Shown: positions 1-7,244 of the stretch, in pieces
Numbering within the stretch: position 1 is the first letter of the stretch
Layout: each line of letters opens with the position of its first letter
NCBI RefSeq assembly: GCF_002939985.1
Contig: NZ_MDFM01000036.1
Span: forward strand, 1-34,661
Length of the DNA stretch: 34,661 nt
From: Xanthomonas hortorum pv. cynarae
GTDB taxonomy: Bacteria > Pseudomonadota > Gammaproteobacteria > Xanthomonadales > Xanthomonadaceae
Direction of reading: 5' to 3'
Position numbers and translations under genes: made by a program
The notes under the pieces: model-generated
Told to the model about the DNA's origin: nothing
What the model saw: the letters and a program-made list of their open reading frames with translations, nothing else
Databases searched by the model: none

Positions 1-75
1 TTCGAGAAGCTAGATGTCATGTTCCTTGGATTCCTCAGCTTCGTCCTAGTCGTTGATGGGCTTCGGATGTGTTAA
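1..75 (+). CDS. C-terminal end of a probable IS5-family transposase (partial)
   Basis: Frame 1 is open from the window edge to a TAA at 73-75 and encodes 24 residues, including FEKLDVMFLGFLSF and ending GLRMC. From memory this resembles the extreme C-terminus of IS5-family DDE transposases, where an R-[YF]-[DE]-K-L segment is followed by a hydrophobic helix. The stop codon lies inside GTGTTAACAGGCCC (70-83), which would suit a terminal inverted repeat, and a CTAG follows at 82-85. Only the tail is visible, so the family call is tentative and intactness cannot be judged. Confidence 0.4.
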   Translation, partial: FEKLDVMFLGFLSFVLVVDGLRMC

Positions 76-158
76 CAGGCCCTAGTTACCAGTTGACACA
101 TCGCCAAACAGGTAGCAATCTCGGCTGCAAGGAGCCTAGAAACTCCTCAGACAGCGGT

Positions 159-189
159 ACCCACCTCCGTCAAACCGGTGGGTTTTTTG
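159..189 (+). terminator. Hairpin with T-run, probable rho-independent terminator
   Basis: ACCCACC (159-165) pairs with GGTGGGT (177-183) across an 11-base loop, followed directly by a run of T (183-188). It lies between the transposase end and the symE-like gene, in the + orientation. It could end a transcript entering from the left, or a short RNA made in the 75-160 region. No gene is seen between 76 and 354. Confidence 0.5.
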
Positions 190-354
190 TGCCTAGATTT
201 TTTGTGCGAGTGCAGCCGACGCGATACCTATGTCGGAGTGCGGCTAATGCAAAGTTGTTTGGGAAAACAATTCAGAAGTCTGTCTGTGGTTTCTAGCCTC
301 CCGACATCCCGTTGCGTCGTGCAACGGGGCCTGTTCGTCAAGGAGGGCTTTACC

Positions 355-712
355 ATGCGTCGATCCACGTCCCGTCCCACATCCCCACGCAAGCGCGCCA
401 CGGAGCCGCCGCCCCGCGAGATCGGCTGGCACTCGCTCGACCCGTCGATCAAGCCGCGGCCCTATGTCGAGCGCACCCCCATCCCCCATCCCCCAACCCC
501 GCACCGAAGCCCGCCCCCCACGCCCCGGCCATCCACGTGCCCCAACACACTGCACCGTCGGCTATGGCTATTACCCCGCCAGCGACCAACGCATTCCCAC
601 GCTACGCCTGCGCGGCCGCTGGCTGGAACAACTGGGCTTTGCCATCGGCAGCAAGCTGCACATCCGCCTGCGCGATGGCGAGCTGGTAGTGAGTGTGGCG
701 CCCACAGACTGA
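355..712 (+). pseudogene. symE: SymE-family type I toxin gene, frameshifted in a C-tract
   Basis: SymE-family proteins are small AbrB-fold toxins that act as RNA-cleaving or nucleoid-condensing proteins and are held down by an antisense RNA. An ATG at 355 has a strong ribosome site (AAGGAGGG, 340-347) and opens a frame beginning MRRSTSRPTSPRKR and running through the conserved-looking REIGWHSLDP. The SymE core, VGYGYYPASDQRIPTLRLRG and then WLEQLGFAIGSKL, is in the next frame and ends with TGA at 710-712. Removing one C from the C5 tract at 476-480 joins the two frames into a protein of about 118 residues. As written the toxin core is not translated from the good start. A sequencing error or slippage at the C-tract is possible. 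No antisense RNA gene can be assigned, though the 190-350 leader is where one would be expected. Confidence 0.7.
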
Positions 713-827
713 CCGGCCCCACCGTGCGCGTGCCGCCATGCAGGTGCACGGCCACCCTTCAGGCGCGCTGCGCGCATGCTGCGCCAAGTGCGCACGTGCC
801 TCGCCACGCCTCGCAGAGGATCACGCA

Positions 828-1052
828 ATGCAACCGCATGCCGCCGTCTTTTGTCTCACGCTGGACCAGATCGATCAACTCGACCGCCTGATGCGCACCA
901 TCGCCGCCCACGGCGACGTGATCGCCCTGAGCGCCCCACAGTGCCTGCACGCACAGACGCTGCCAACCTTGGGCCAGGCCATCTTCGACGCCGCCAACGC
1001 GGTGCGCGCGATTCTTGAGCAACGGGTGGAGCACACGGCTTGTGCGCCTTAG
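828..1052 (+). CDS. Small hypothetical protein downstream of symE
   Basis: A 74-residue protein starting MQPHAAVFCLTLDQIDQLDR. The start at 828 is preceded by AGAGGA (814-819), a good ribosome site, whereas the upstream in-frame start at 693 has none and would overlap symE. The sequence is predicted to be largely helical, has no signal peptide or membrane segment, and ends in a hydrophobic-heptad stretch (AIFDAANAVRAILEQR) that could form a short coiled coil. It follows the symE-like locus by 115 bases on the same strand and may belong to that module. I do not recognise a characterised family, so no function is assigned. Confidence 0.6.
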   Translation: MQPHAAVFCLTLDQIDQLDRLMRTIAAHGDVIALSAPQCLHAQTLPTLGQAIFDAANAVRAILEQRVEHTACAP

Positions 1053-1113
1053 CGGCACATCACGAGCAGCCGGGCAGATGCACCAAGCCCTCACGCCTGC
1101 CAACCTGAGCCAC

Positions 1114-1203
1114 CTAGCCATGCTGACACCGCTGCCATCCACCCGCAGCCGCAGACACCTGCTCCCATCCGTTACGCAGCCGCTGCATCGTCTGCCCGCC
1201 TAC
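1114..1203 (-). pseudogene. Duplicated 3' end of the gene at 3284-3730
   Basis: On the minus strand this stretch translates to about 29 residues, VGGQTMQRLRNG then WEQVSAAAGGWQRCQHG and a TAG at 1114-1116. The intact gene at 3284-3730 ends VGGQAMKRLRNG, WEQVSAAAGGWQRCQGG. The two differ at only three residues over this length, and the DNA is alike over about 80 bases. Upstream of the valine codon (1201-1203) the match breaks off and no start codon or body remains. The fragment therefore looks like a duplicated gene end left on the far side of the effector block. Confidence 0.75.
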
Positions 1204-1264
1204 GGCAGCTGGCCTCGTGCTTTGCGAAGGGGTTCTTCTGCATTGCTGACCAGCAGGGCGTAGC

Positions 1265-1289
1265 TTCGGATCCACAACCGCCTATTCGC
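1265..1289 (+). promoter_or_regulatory. PIP box (HrpX-dependent promoter element)
   Basis: TTCGG at 1265-1269 and TTCGC at 1285-1289 are separated by exactly 15 bases, matching the plant-inducible-promoter consensus TTCGB-N15-TTCGB bound by HrpX in Xanthomonas. It lies 71 bases before the ATG at 1361, a usual distance for effector genes. No perfect YANNNT -10 was found at 30-32 bases downstream. The box alone could arise by chance, but its place before an effector-like gene makes it convincing. Confidence 0.75.
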
Positions 1290-1360
1290 GTTTGCTTGCG
1301 CAATGCCGGGATTGGCTCTGATGTACTCGCCGCCCATGACTGAAGTAGTGGGAAAAATCA

Positions 1361-2251
1361 ATGGGAAACTGTCTTTCAAACAATGTCAGTGGCGCCCACG
1401 CGCACGTGACCTACACGCAGCACGAACCCACGCCCCAGAGCACGCCGCAGCGGCCGGCCCCATCGACACCCTTGCCGAATCAATCGCCATTGCAGGGGCT
1501 GCAGCGTCGCCCGCCGCGCCCGTCAACCCCATCACGGCCAACGTCACGGCCAACTCCATCGCGTCCAACGACGTCACAGCCAACGCGGCCACAGCGATCG
1601 GGCTTGGAAACTCGCATGCTGTTGGAGATGCAGGGGATGGCGCACACATTGCTCAATGCGATTGCCCCAATCCTCAATAATCAAGCCCTCCATGCCGAGC
1701 ATAAATCAGCACTCAAGTTGCTCACGCGCATGAGTGAGTGTGCACTCGGGAAAAGGGCGGTTGGCGGTAGCGACGATATTGCTGAAAGAATTAAGCAGAT
1801 CCAGCACCGGATCGCTAACCATTATGCGAACCCCGACGCAGCCGCGCCGCCTGTCGAGGGCATCGAGCAATACGCAGGCCACCCCATGTTCAAACAGATG
1901 CGGCAACTCGCGGCGGATGTCGACCTCGAGATCCAGGTGGCCAAGGCAGGCGGCGATGCAAAGTTCTTGCAGCGGGAGGAGGGCCTGATCCTCAAGCAAG
2001 ACGTGGCAGCGCAGGTTGCGAACATGGTGTCCAGGATCGAGGAGACATACGATGCGCCGAGCGAAGAACATGGGAGACGCATACTGAATCTTCTTAAAAA
2101 TCTTACGGAAATGGCGCCTCTGCCACGAGGGGTCTTAGGCATTGTCAGGGAGAGACGCGAAGACCCCGTTGCCTTGGCCGACGCACTGCACACGCTGGTC
2201 AGGCGATACCCGACATTGGGGAACAATCCAAACTGGAAGAAACCGGATTAA
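1361..2251 (+). CDS. Candidate type III secreted effector with N-terminal acylation motif
   Basis: A 296-residue protein. It starts MGNCLSNNVSG: Gly2 and Ser6 fit the N-myristoylation consensus MGxxxS/T and Cys4 is a possible palmitoylation site, as in membrane-targeted Xanthomonas effectors of the XopE, XopJ and XopAI type. Residues about 20-80 are a Pro/Ser/Thr/Arg-rich linker with SRPT-like repeats, typical of a disordered secretion region. Residues about 81-296 are predicted to be almost entirely helical, with no transmembrane segment and no catalytic motif I recognise. I see no papain-like or ADP-ribosyltransferase signature. GGGA at 1349-1352 serves the ATG at 1361. Base composition is lower in GC than in the core genes further right. 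The PIP box and N-terminus support secretion, but I cannot place it in a named Xop class. Confidence 0.72.
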   Translation: MGNCLSNNVSGAHAHVTYTQHEPTPQSTPQRPAPSTPLPNQSPLQGLQRRPPRPSTPSRPTSRPTPSRPTTSQPTRPQRSGLETRMLLEMQGMAHTLLNAIAPILNNQALHAEHKSALKLLTRMSECALGKRAVGGSDDIAERIKQIQHRIANHYANPDAAAPPVEGIEQYAGHPMFKQMRQLAADVDLEIQVAKAGGDAKFLQREEGLILKQDVAAQVANMVSRIEETYDAPSEEHGRRILNLLKNLTEMAPLPRGVLGIVRERREDPVALADALHTLVRRYPTLGNNPNWKKPD

Positions 2252-2607
2252 GAGCGGCAAACAAAAGGTAGCGAGCGGTCGCCCGCCTAACGGCCGCGCA
2301 ATAGTCTTGCTAGCCGCTCTAAGCCAGCCGCGCGGTGGACCAGCTTGTGGACGCCCGCCGTGCGGCGGTGGGTGAGTAATGGCAGGGCGATACAGTGCGC
2401 CCCTTGGCGGTGCATCACGACCAACTGGGAACTGGCAGGATTCATCGCACTTACGTATTCGGCTAAGTTAGCAAGGTTTGTAGCGCGCGGCTCTTCGGAT
2501 CACCAACAGCTTGGCGAGATGTTGTGGGAAAATTCGTTTGAGGCGCGATTGAGAGCGAAAGCTCGATTATTCAAAAGCTGATTACTAGGTGGAGATATCC
2601 GAAAAAT
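2252..2607. other. Intergenic stretch without a convincing gene
   Basis: An open frame at 2345-2581 (+) has no ribosome site and no recognisable features, so I do not call it. A GC-rich segment at 2280-2370 gives way to more AT-rich DNA near 2450-2600, the likely promoter and leader of the membrane-protein gene that follows. Confidence 0.4.
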
Positions 2608-3027
2608 ATGCTGAAAAATATGAAGCTCCCACTCCTGTACGTAGTTGAGCTGCTGCTATGGCTGCCGCTAATTGTCTCCTTTTATGCTACGTCCACGTTC
2701 CTCTCAGCCAAGCCCATTGCTGCTCTCGATCTTCAAGGTAAATCCCTACCAGCCGGCTGGGAGGCTGCAGTTCCGAGTCACGGGAAATTCTTGCAGGGCT
2801 ATCTCATCTCCAATCATCCTGCAGCTTTCGGCTGTAGTGCAGTGATCATGGTTGGCTCGGCATTCTTGCTTTACCGGGTTAACCGGGCACAGGCAGTACA
2901 ACGTGCCGCAGCTGACAGCCGCGGCAACCGCTCTCACCTCATAGCTAATGGTCTTGTTTTTGCAACGCTGGCGATAATCGGCTATGTGCTACTGACACGA
3001 GTTTTGGTCGGCGTCAGCGCGGTCTAG
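2608..3027 (+). CDS. Small membrane protein of unknown function
   Basis: A 139-residue protein with three predicted membrane segments, at about residues 6-30, 76-94 and 114-134. The loop between the first two (about 45 residues) has no conserved motif I recognise. GGAG at 2591-2594 lies 13 bases before the ATG at 2608; the in-frame ATG at 2620 gives a 135-residue product and is an alternative start. Codon use is more AT-rich than in the genes after 3.9 kb, matching the neighbouring effector gene and suggesting the same acquired block. No function is assigned. Confidence 0.6.
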   Translation: MLKNMKLPLLYVVELLLWLPLIVSFYATSTFLSAKPIAALDLQGKSLPAGWEAAVPSHGKFLQGYLISNHPAAFGCSAVIMVGSAFLLYRVNRAQAVQRAAADSRGNRSHLIANGLVFATLAIIGYVLLTRVLVGVSAV

Positions 3028-3038
3028 CTACATCGGGA

Positions 3039-3190
3039 TCAGGTCAGCGTCTTGCCGCCTACGTGCTCAAGGTTTGCCTTGAGCTGGTCTTCAACGGAAC
3101 GAAACCCGTAGTGCACTTCGCCTTTGTGCGGGGATGTCCGTGCCTCCTGGCCAAGTGGGCATCTAGTGGGCGGGTTTTAGCCGTACGCCA
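3039..3190 (-). pseudogene. Possible 3' remnant of an unidentified gene
   Basis: On the minus strand a frame runs from about 3190 to a TGA at 3039-3041 and reads GQEARTSPHKGEVHYGF, then RSVEDQLKANLEHVGGKTLT. It has no start codon or ribosome site, yet the sequence looks protein-like (charged helix, glycine-rich end) and unlike a random shadow frame. It may be the tail of a gene truncated when the effector block arrived. The remaining 3190-3283 holds nothing recognisable. Confidence 0.25.
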
Positions 3191-3283
3191 CTCCGCTTCG
3201 CTCCGGTGCTAGCAATGGGGATTTCAGTGTTGGTCAGGGCCGCCATTTATTGGCTTCTTAAAGCTAGCGGAGAATAGGGTCAC

Positions 3284-3730
3284 TCACCCACCCTGACACC
3301 GCTGCCATCCACCCGCAGCGGCCGACACCTGCTCCCATCCATTGCGCAGCCGCTTCATCGCCTGCCCACCCACGCACGCATAGCCCAGCTGCTTTGCCTC
3401 CGCCGTGCCCAAGCCCGGCAGCGCGATGATGGAATCCGACGGAGCAGGGCGCCCCTGCCGATGCGCTTCGTTACGCAACGTCATGTTCTCGATGCCTTGG
3501 CAGTAGCGCGCCATGCCCGGATGCGGGTGCGCGCGGTATTGCTCGCAATTGAACGGCGTGGTGTCGCGCGCCATGGAGTTGTATGGCTGCTGCGTGGGCG
3601 CGATGTATTTGCCGGCCGATTTGCCAGTGGCAGAGCGCATGCTTTGTGCCGGCACGCCTTGTCCGCATGCAAGCAGGCATAGCGCTGTCAGTGCCAGCGC
3701 GACACGGCGCGCGGTGATGATCCTGTCCAT
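3284..3730 (-). CDS. Small secreted or lipoprotein-type hypothetical protein
   Basis: A 148-residue protein starting MDRIITARRVALALTALC. The start at 3730 has GGGGGAAC just upstream and directly precedes a signal sequence, whereas the longer in-frame reading lacks these. LLAC at residues 19-22 could be a lipobox with Cys22 lipidated; alternatively signal peptidase I may cut after VPAQ. The mature part has four further cysteines, two of them in NCEQYRAHPHPGMARYCQGI, suggesting disulfides in the periplasm. The C-terminal WEQVSAAAGGWQRC segment is duplicated at 1114-1203. No characterised family is recognised. The gene faces the S9 peptidase gene divergently across 256 bases. Confidence 0.65.
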   Translation of the reverse strand: MDRIITARRVALALTALCLLACGQGVPAQSMRSATGKSAGKYIAPTQQPYNSMARDTTPFNCEQYRAHPHPGMARYCQGIENMTLRNEAHRQGRPAPSDSIIALPGLGTAEAKQLGYACVGGQAMKRLRNGWEQVSAAAGGWQRCQGG

Positions 3731-3986
3731 GGTGTTCCCCCTTGTACGCAGCGATCCTAGACCACACGCCGCGCACGCGGGTGGTTCAGCCCGCTTGGTG
3801 CTGAGCCGTGTGCGCGCTCCCGCTGCACAACGCAGCGGGATGCCGGGAGGAGGGTGCTGTTTCGGAACATATGACCGCAAACGCGCAGCAGACCGCACGG
3901 GGTTCACCTATCGGGCAAGCGGCCACCGTATGCTCCGCGGCAGTTGGACGTCTCGGCACCCCAGCCGACGCCATACCGGAGGTTTC

Positions 3987-6071
3987 ATGCAACGCCTGCT
4001 TCTTGTCTCCAGCATGCTGGTGGCGCTGTCTGCCTGCAGCGACAAATCCACACCACACGCTCCGCCTGCCAGCGGCGCCAGTGCATCGCCCGCCGCCGCT
4101 GCCACGCCGCCTGAGCTCATCACCCGTGACGCGCTGTTTGGTGCGGCCGAGAAGGCGCATGTGCTGGTGAGCCCGGACGGTGCCACGCTCAGCTGGGTGG
4201 CGCCGCTGAAGGGTGTGCCCAACCTGTGGGTGGCGCCCATCGATGCGCCGGACAAAGCGCGCGCGGTCACCCAAGACACCGGGCGCGGCATCAGGGAGTA
4301 TTTCTGGAGCCACCGCGCCGGCACGTTGTTGTACAAGCGCGACCAGGGCGGCGACGAAAACTTCCACCTGTATGCGCTGAACCTGGCCGACGGCAGCAGC
4401 AAGGACCTCACCCCGTTCGATAAGGCCAGCGTGGAGATGTATGGCCTAAGTGCGCAACACCCTGACCAGATCCTGGTGGGCATCAACAACCGCGACCCCA
4501 AATGGCGCGATCTGTATCGGGTAGACATTGCCACCGGCAAAGCCACCCTGGTGGACAAGAACACGCAACAGCTTGATAGCTACCTGGCCGACGGCAACCT
4601 CCAGCCGCGCTATGCCATGCGCACCAGCCAGGATGGTGGTACCGAGGTGCTTGCCTACCAGGGCGGCACCTGGAAAACAGTGGAAATCATTCCCTTCGAT
4701 GACGCGATCACCACCGAAGTGGTGGGCCTGACCGATGATGGCAAAACGCTGTATCTGCGCGACTCGCGCAACCGCAATACCTCGGCACTGTATGCGGTGG
4801 ACACCGCCACCAAGGCACGCACGCTGCTCAGCGAAGACGCGCGCGCCGATGTGGATGCCGTGTTGAAAGATCCCAAGACCGGCGCCGTGCAGGCCGCCTC
4901 GTCCGAGTATCTGCGCCGGGAATGGAAGGCGCTCGATCCAGGCATTGCCAAGGACCTGCAAGCACTAAAGTCGTTGGGCCCAGGCGATGCCAAGGTGGAA
5001 GCACGCACCCAGGACGACACCACCTGGATCGTGAGCTATTCGGCTGCCGAGACGCCCTTGCGGTACTACCGCTACGACCGCGCTACCGCCAAGCTGACCA
5101 AGCTGTTTTCGGCATTCCCGGCGCTGGAGGGCAAGCCGCTGGTGCCGAGCTGGCCGCTGACGCTCACCTCCCGCGACGGGCTGGCTATGGTGAGTTACCT
5201 CACCTTGCCGGCCGACGCCGACACCAACCATGACGGCAAGCCCGACAAGCCGGTGCCCATGGTGCTGTTCGTGCATGGCGGCCCCTGGTTGCGCGACAGC
5301 TACAACAGCTATGGCGAGTACACGCAGTGGTTTGCAAATCGCGGTTACGCCGTGCTGGCAGTGAACTACCGCGGCTCCACCGGCCTTGGCAAGGCCTTCA
5401 CCAACGCCGGCAATGGCGAGTGGGCCGGCAAGATGCACAACGACCTGCTCGATGCGGTGCAGTGGGCGGTCAAGCAAGGCGTGACCACGCCAGACAACGT
5501 GGCCATCATGGGTGGCAGCTATGGCGGCTACGCCAGCCTGGTGGGCCTGACTTTCACCCCAGACACATTCAAGTGCGGCGTAGACATCGTCGGCCCGGCC
5601 AACCTCAACACCTTGCTCGGGTCCGTGCCGAAATACTGGGCCGGCACCTACAAGCAGTTTGCCAAGCGCATGGGCGACCCGGCCACAGCCGCCGGCAAGC
5701 AGTGGCTTACCGAACGCTCGCCTGTGACGCATGTGGACAAGATTAAAAAGCCACTGCTGATTGGCCAGGGCGCCAACGACCCACGCACCAACCGCGCCGA
5801 GAGCGAACAGATCGTCAATGCCATGACCGTCAAGCATCTGCCGGTGACCTATGTGCTGTTCCCCGACGAAGGCCACGGCTTCCACCGCCCCCAAAACAGC
5901 AAGGCTTTCAACGCAGTGGCGGAAACCTTTTTGGGCCAGTGCCTGGGCGGCCGCGTGCAACCCATCGGAAGCGACCTCACCGGCTCCAGCATCACCGTGC
6001 CCACAGGCGCCGAGCATATCGACGGCCTTGCCGACGCGTTGAAGACGCATACGCAGGCGATTCGGAATTAG
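3987..6071 (+). CDS. S9-family prolyl oligopeptidase-like peptidase, lipoprotein
   Basis: A 694-residue serine peptidase of the dipeptidyl/acylaminoacyl peptidase type (S9), which removes short peptides from small peptide substrates. The start at 3987 has CGGAGG at 3977-3982. The N-terminus is a lipoprotein signal with lipobox LSAC (Cys17), so the enzyme is probably anchored facing the periplasm. Residues about 45-400 form the beta-propeller region, with repeated Leu/Tyr-Ala-Val-Asp blades. The C-terminal alpha/beta hydrolase domain shows HGGPW as the oxyanion region, GGSYGGYA with nucleophile Ser511, GANDPR with Asp598, and EGHGFHRP with His630, a complete triad. The length is normal for the family. 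Longer upstream readings of this frame lack a ribosome site. Confidence 0.9.
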   Translation: MQRLLLVSSMLVALSACSDKSTPHAPPASGASASPAAAATPPELITRDALFGAAEKAHVLVSPDGATLSWVAPLKGVPNLWVAPIDAPDKARAVTQDTGRGIREYFWSHRAGTLLYKRDQGGDENFHLYALNLADGSSKDLTPFDKASVEMYGLSAQHPDQILVGINNRDPKWRDLYRVDIATGKATLVDKNTQQLDSYLADGNLQPRYAMRTSQDGGTEVLAYQGGTWKTVEIIPFDDAITTEVVGLTDDGKTLYLRDSRNRNTSALYAVDTATKARTLLSEDARADVDAVLKDPKTGAVQAASSEYLRREWKALDPGIAKDLQALKSLGPGDAKVEARTQDDTTWIVSYSAAETPLRYYRYDRATAKLTKLFSAFPALEGKPLVPSWPLTLTSRDGLAMVSYLTLPADADTNHDGKPDKPVPMVLFVHGGPWLRDSYNSYGEYTQWFANRGYAVLAVNYRGSTGLGKAFTNAGNGEWAGKMHNDLLDAVQWAVKQGVTTPDNVAIMGGSYGGYASLVGLTFTPDTFKCGVDIVGPANLNTLLGSVPKYWAGTYKQFAKRMGDPATAAGKQWLTERSPVTHVDKIKKPLLIGQGANDPRTNRAESEQIVNAMTVKHLPVTYVLFPDEGHGFHRPQNSKAFNAVAETFLGQCLGGRVQPIGSDLTGSSITVPTGAEHIDGLADALKTHTQAIRN

Positions 6072-6592
6072 CTTTGGGTGTGGGTGGTAGCGTGGGCTGG
6101 ATAGCGGTTGATGGGAGCTGCAGTAATGCGTTGCATTGCTGCAGCTCGATGGTGGTTCGCAGCTGTTCTCGCTGGCCGTCCATCAATTACTCCCCGAGAT
6201 CCTATCGCCGTTGCAGCCGGTGCATAGGGCGAGGGCGGCTGGCGCGCGGCGTTTTGCGTGCCGAACGAGGCGAACAGAAAGAGCAGGCCCAACGCTGCAG
6301 GAATCGCACCCTTGGGCTTGCGTATACCCAGATGCGCCATGCCGGACAACAGCAGGTGATAGAACATGCCGGCGTAGGCGAGATCGCTCAGCGCGGTGTT
6401 GAAGCGCCACACAATCGCCACCGGGCCCAGGATCTTGATGACGATCATCCAGGGCACCAGCAATGGCGCCGAATAGCCCAGCTCGGCCTGCGCCTTGCGT
6501 ACGAACTCGCCCTTGGCCAGATACATGCAGGCAGAGGCGAGATACAGCAGGCACAGCAGCGCGGTACTGATCCAGTAGACAGAGATGCTCAT
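6068..6592 (-). CDS. DoxX-like family membrane protein
   Basis: A 174-residue protein with four predicted membrane helices in the first 125 residues (about 5-27, 43-63, 70-90, 96-114). Family features include YLAKGEFVRKAQAELGY and KILGPVAIVW. DoxX-like proteins are small inner-membrane proteins, often redox-linked, of poorly known function. Family members usually end near residue 125-130; here an Ala/Arg-rich tail of about 50 residues follows, which suggests loss of the original stop. The stop codon overlaps the end of the convergent S9 peptidase gene by four bases. The gene is transcribed divergently from an HxlR regulator 92 bases away, a common arrangement in which the regulator controls the membrane gene. 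Confidence 0.75.
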   Translation of the reverse strand: MSISVYWISTALLCLLYLASACMYLAKGEFVRKAQAELGYSAPLLVPWMIVIKILGPVAIVWRFNTALSDLAYAGMFYHLLLSGMAHLGIRKPKGAIPAALGLLFLFASFGTQNAARQPPSPYAPAATAIGSRGVIDGRPARTAANHHRAAAMQRITAAPINRYPAHATTHTQS

Positions 6593-6684
6593 GGTGTTTG
6601 CCAGTCAATGTGCGAATGCAACCGGCACTCAGAATGTCGCCTAAGATGGGTATTGAAAAGTAGGATGAATCACCAGGGCTTAGT

Positions 6685-7062
6685 ATGAAAAACCAGACCA
6701 TTGAAAGCAGCGAGCGCAACATGCACGAAGAGATGCGCCGTGCATTTGCGCTGCTGTCAGGCAAATGGAAGCTGGAAATCATGTGGCTGCTGAATCAGCG
6801 GGTGTATCGCTTTGGCGAGCTACGCGAGGCAATTCCCGGCATCACTCAACACATGCTGACGGCACAGTTGCGCGAGCTGGAAGCAGATGGCTTGGTCACA
6901 CGCACGGTGTTTGCGCAGGTACCGCCGCGCGTGGAATACGCCATCACGCCGAAGGCGCATGGACTGGGGCCAACCATGGAAGCGCTGACCGCATGGTGGC
7001 AGCAGTACGGCGACAGCGTCGCGAAGCGGCCTGCTTCACGCGGGCGCAAGCCAAGCGTTTAG
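6685..7062 (+). CDS. HxlR-family winged-helix transcriptional regulator
   Basis: A 125-residue DNA-binding protein. The HxlR fold is seen in FALLSGKWKLEIMWLLNQ, then RFGELREAIPGITQHMLTAQ for the recognition helix, and the wing around GLVTRTVFAQVPPRVEYAIT. HxlR regulators are dimeric, usually respond to electrophiles or redox signals and act on adjacent genes. No cysteine is near the N-terminus, so a thiol-switch mechanism is not supported here. The start at 6685 has only a weak AGGG site. It is divergent from the DoxX-like gene, and the shared region 6593-6684 presumably holds both promoters and the operator. Confidence 0.85.
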   Translation: MKNQTIESSERNMHEEMRRAFALLSGKWKLEIMWLLNQRVYRFGELREAIPGITQHMLTAQLRELEADGLVTRTVFAQVPPRVEYAITPKAHGLGPTMEALTAWWQQYGDSVAKRPASRGRKPSV

Positions 7063-7244
7063 GAGGCAAGCCAGGGAGTCCGCATGACGTTCAGGCGTTC
7101 GTCTAAGGCGTCGATTGCAGATATGTTCAACACCGGTATCGATGGAGATGTCTCACCCGTCCATCCGTCGTGGTAGTGAAGACTGGCCATCGCTGCAGCC
7201 GTTGATCAACCCGTTGCTTGGTTCACGAGCGCTAGGAGAACGCA

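Noticed and set aside
1522..1600. Repetitive tcacggccaac-type DNA suggesting a tandem-repeat array
   Set aside because: It only encodes the Pro/Ser/Thr/Arg linker of the effector; units are irregular and no array structure is present.
1361..2251. Assignment of the effector to XopAI because of similar length and N-terminal motif
   Set aside because: The body appears all-helical with no ADP-ribosyltransferase motif, and I cannot confirm the match without a search.
2345..2581. Open + frame of 78 codons between the effector and the membrane-protein gene
   Set aside because: No ribosome site, atypical composition and no recognisable motif; most likely a chance frame.
3513..3986. Upstream extension of the S9 peptidase frame
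   Set aside because: It covers the minus-strand gene, has no ribosome site, and the lipoprotein signal with CGGAGG marks the start at 3987.
4965..6050. Long minus frame opposite the S9 peptidase (361 codons)
   Set aside because: Antisense shadow of a well-supported gene, with no family features.
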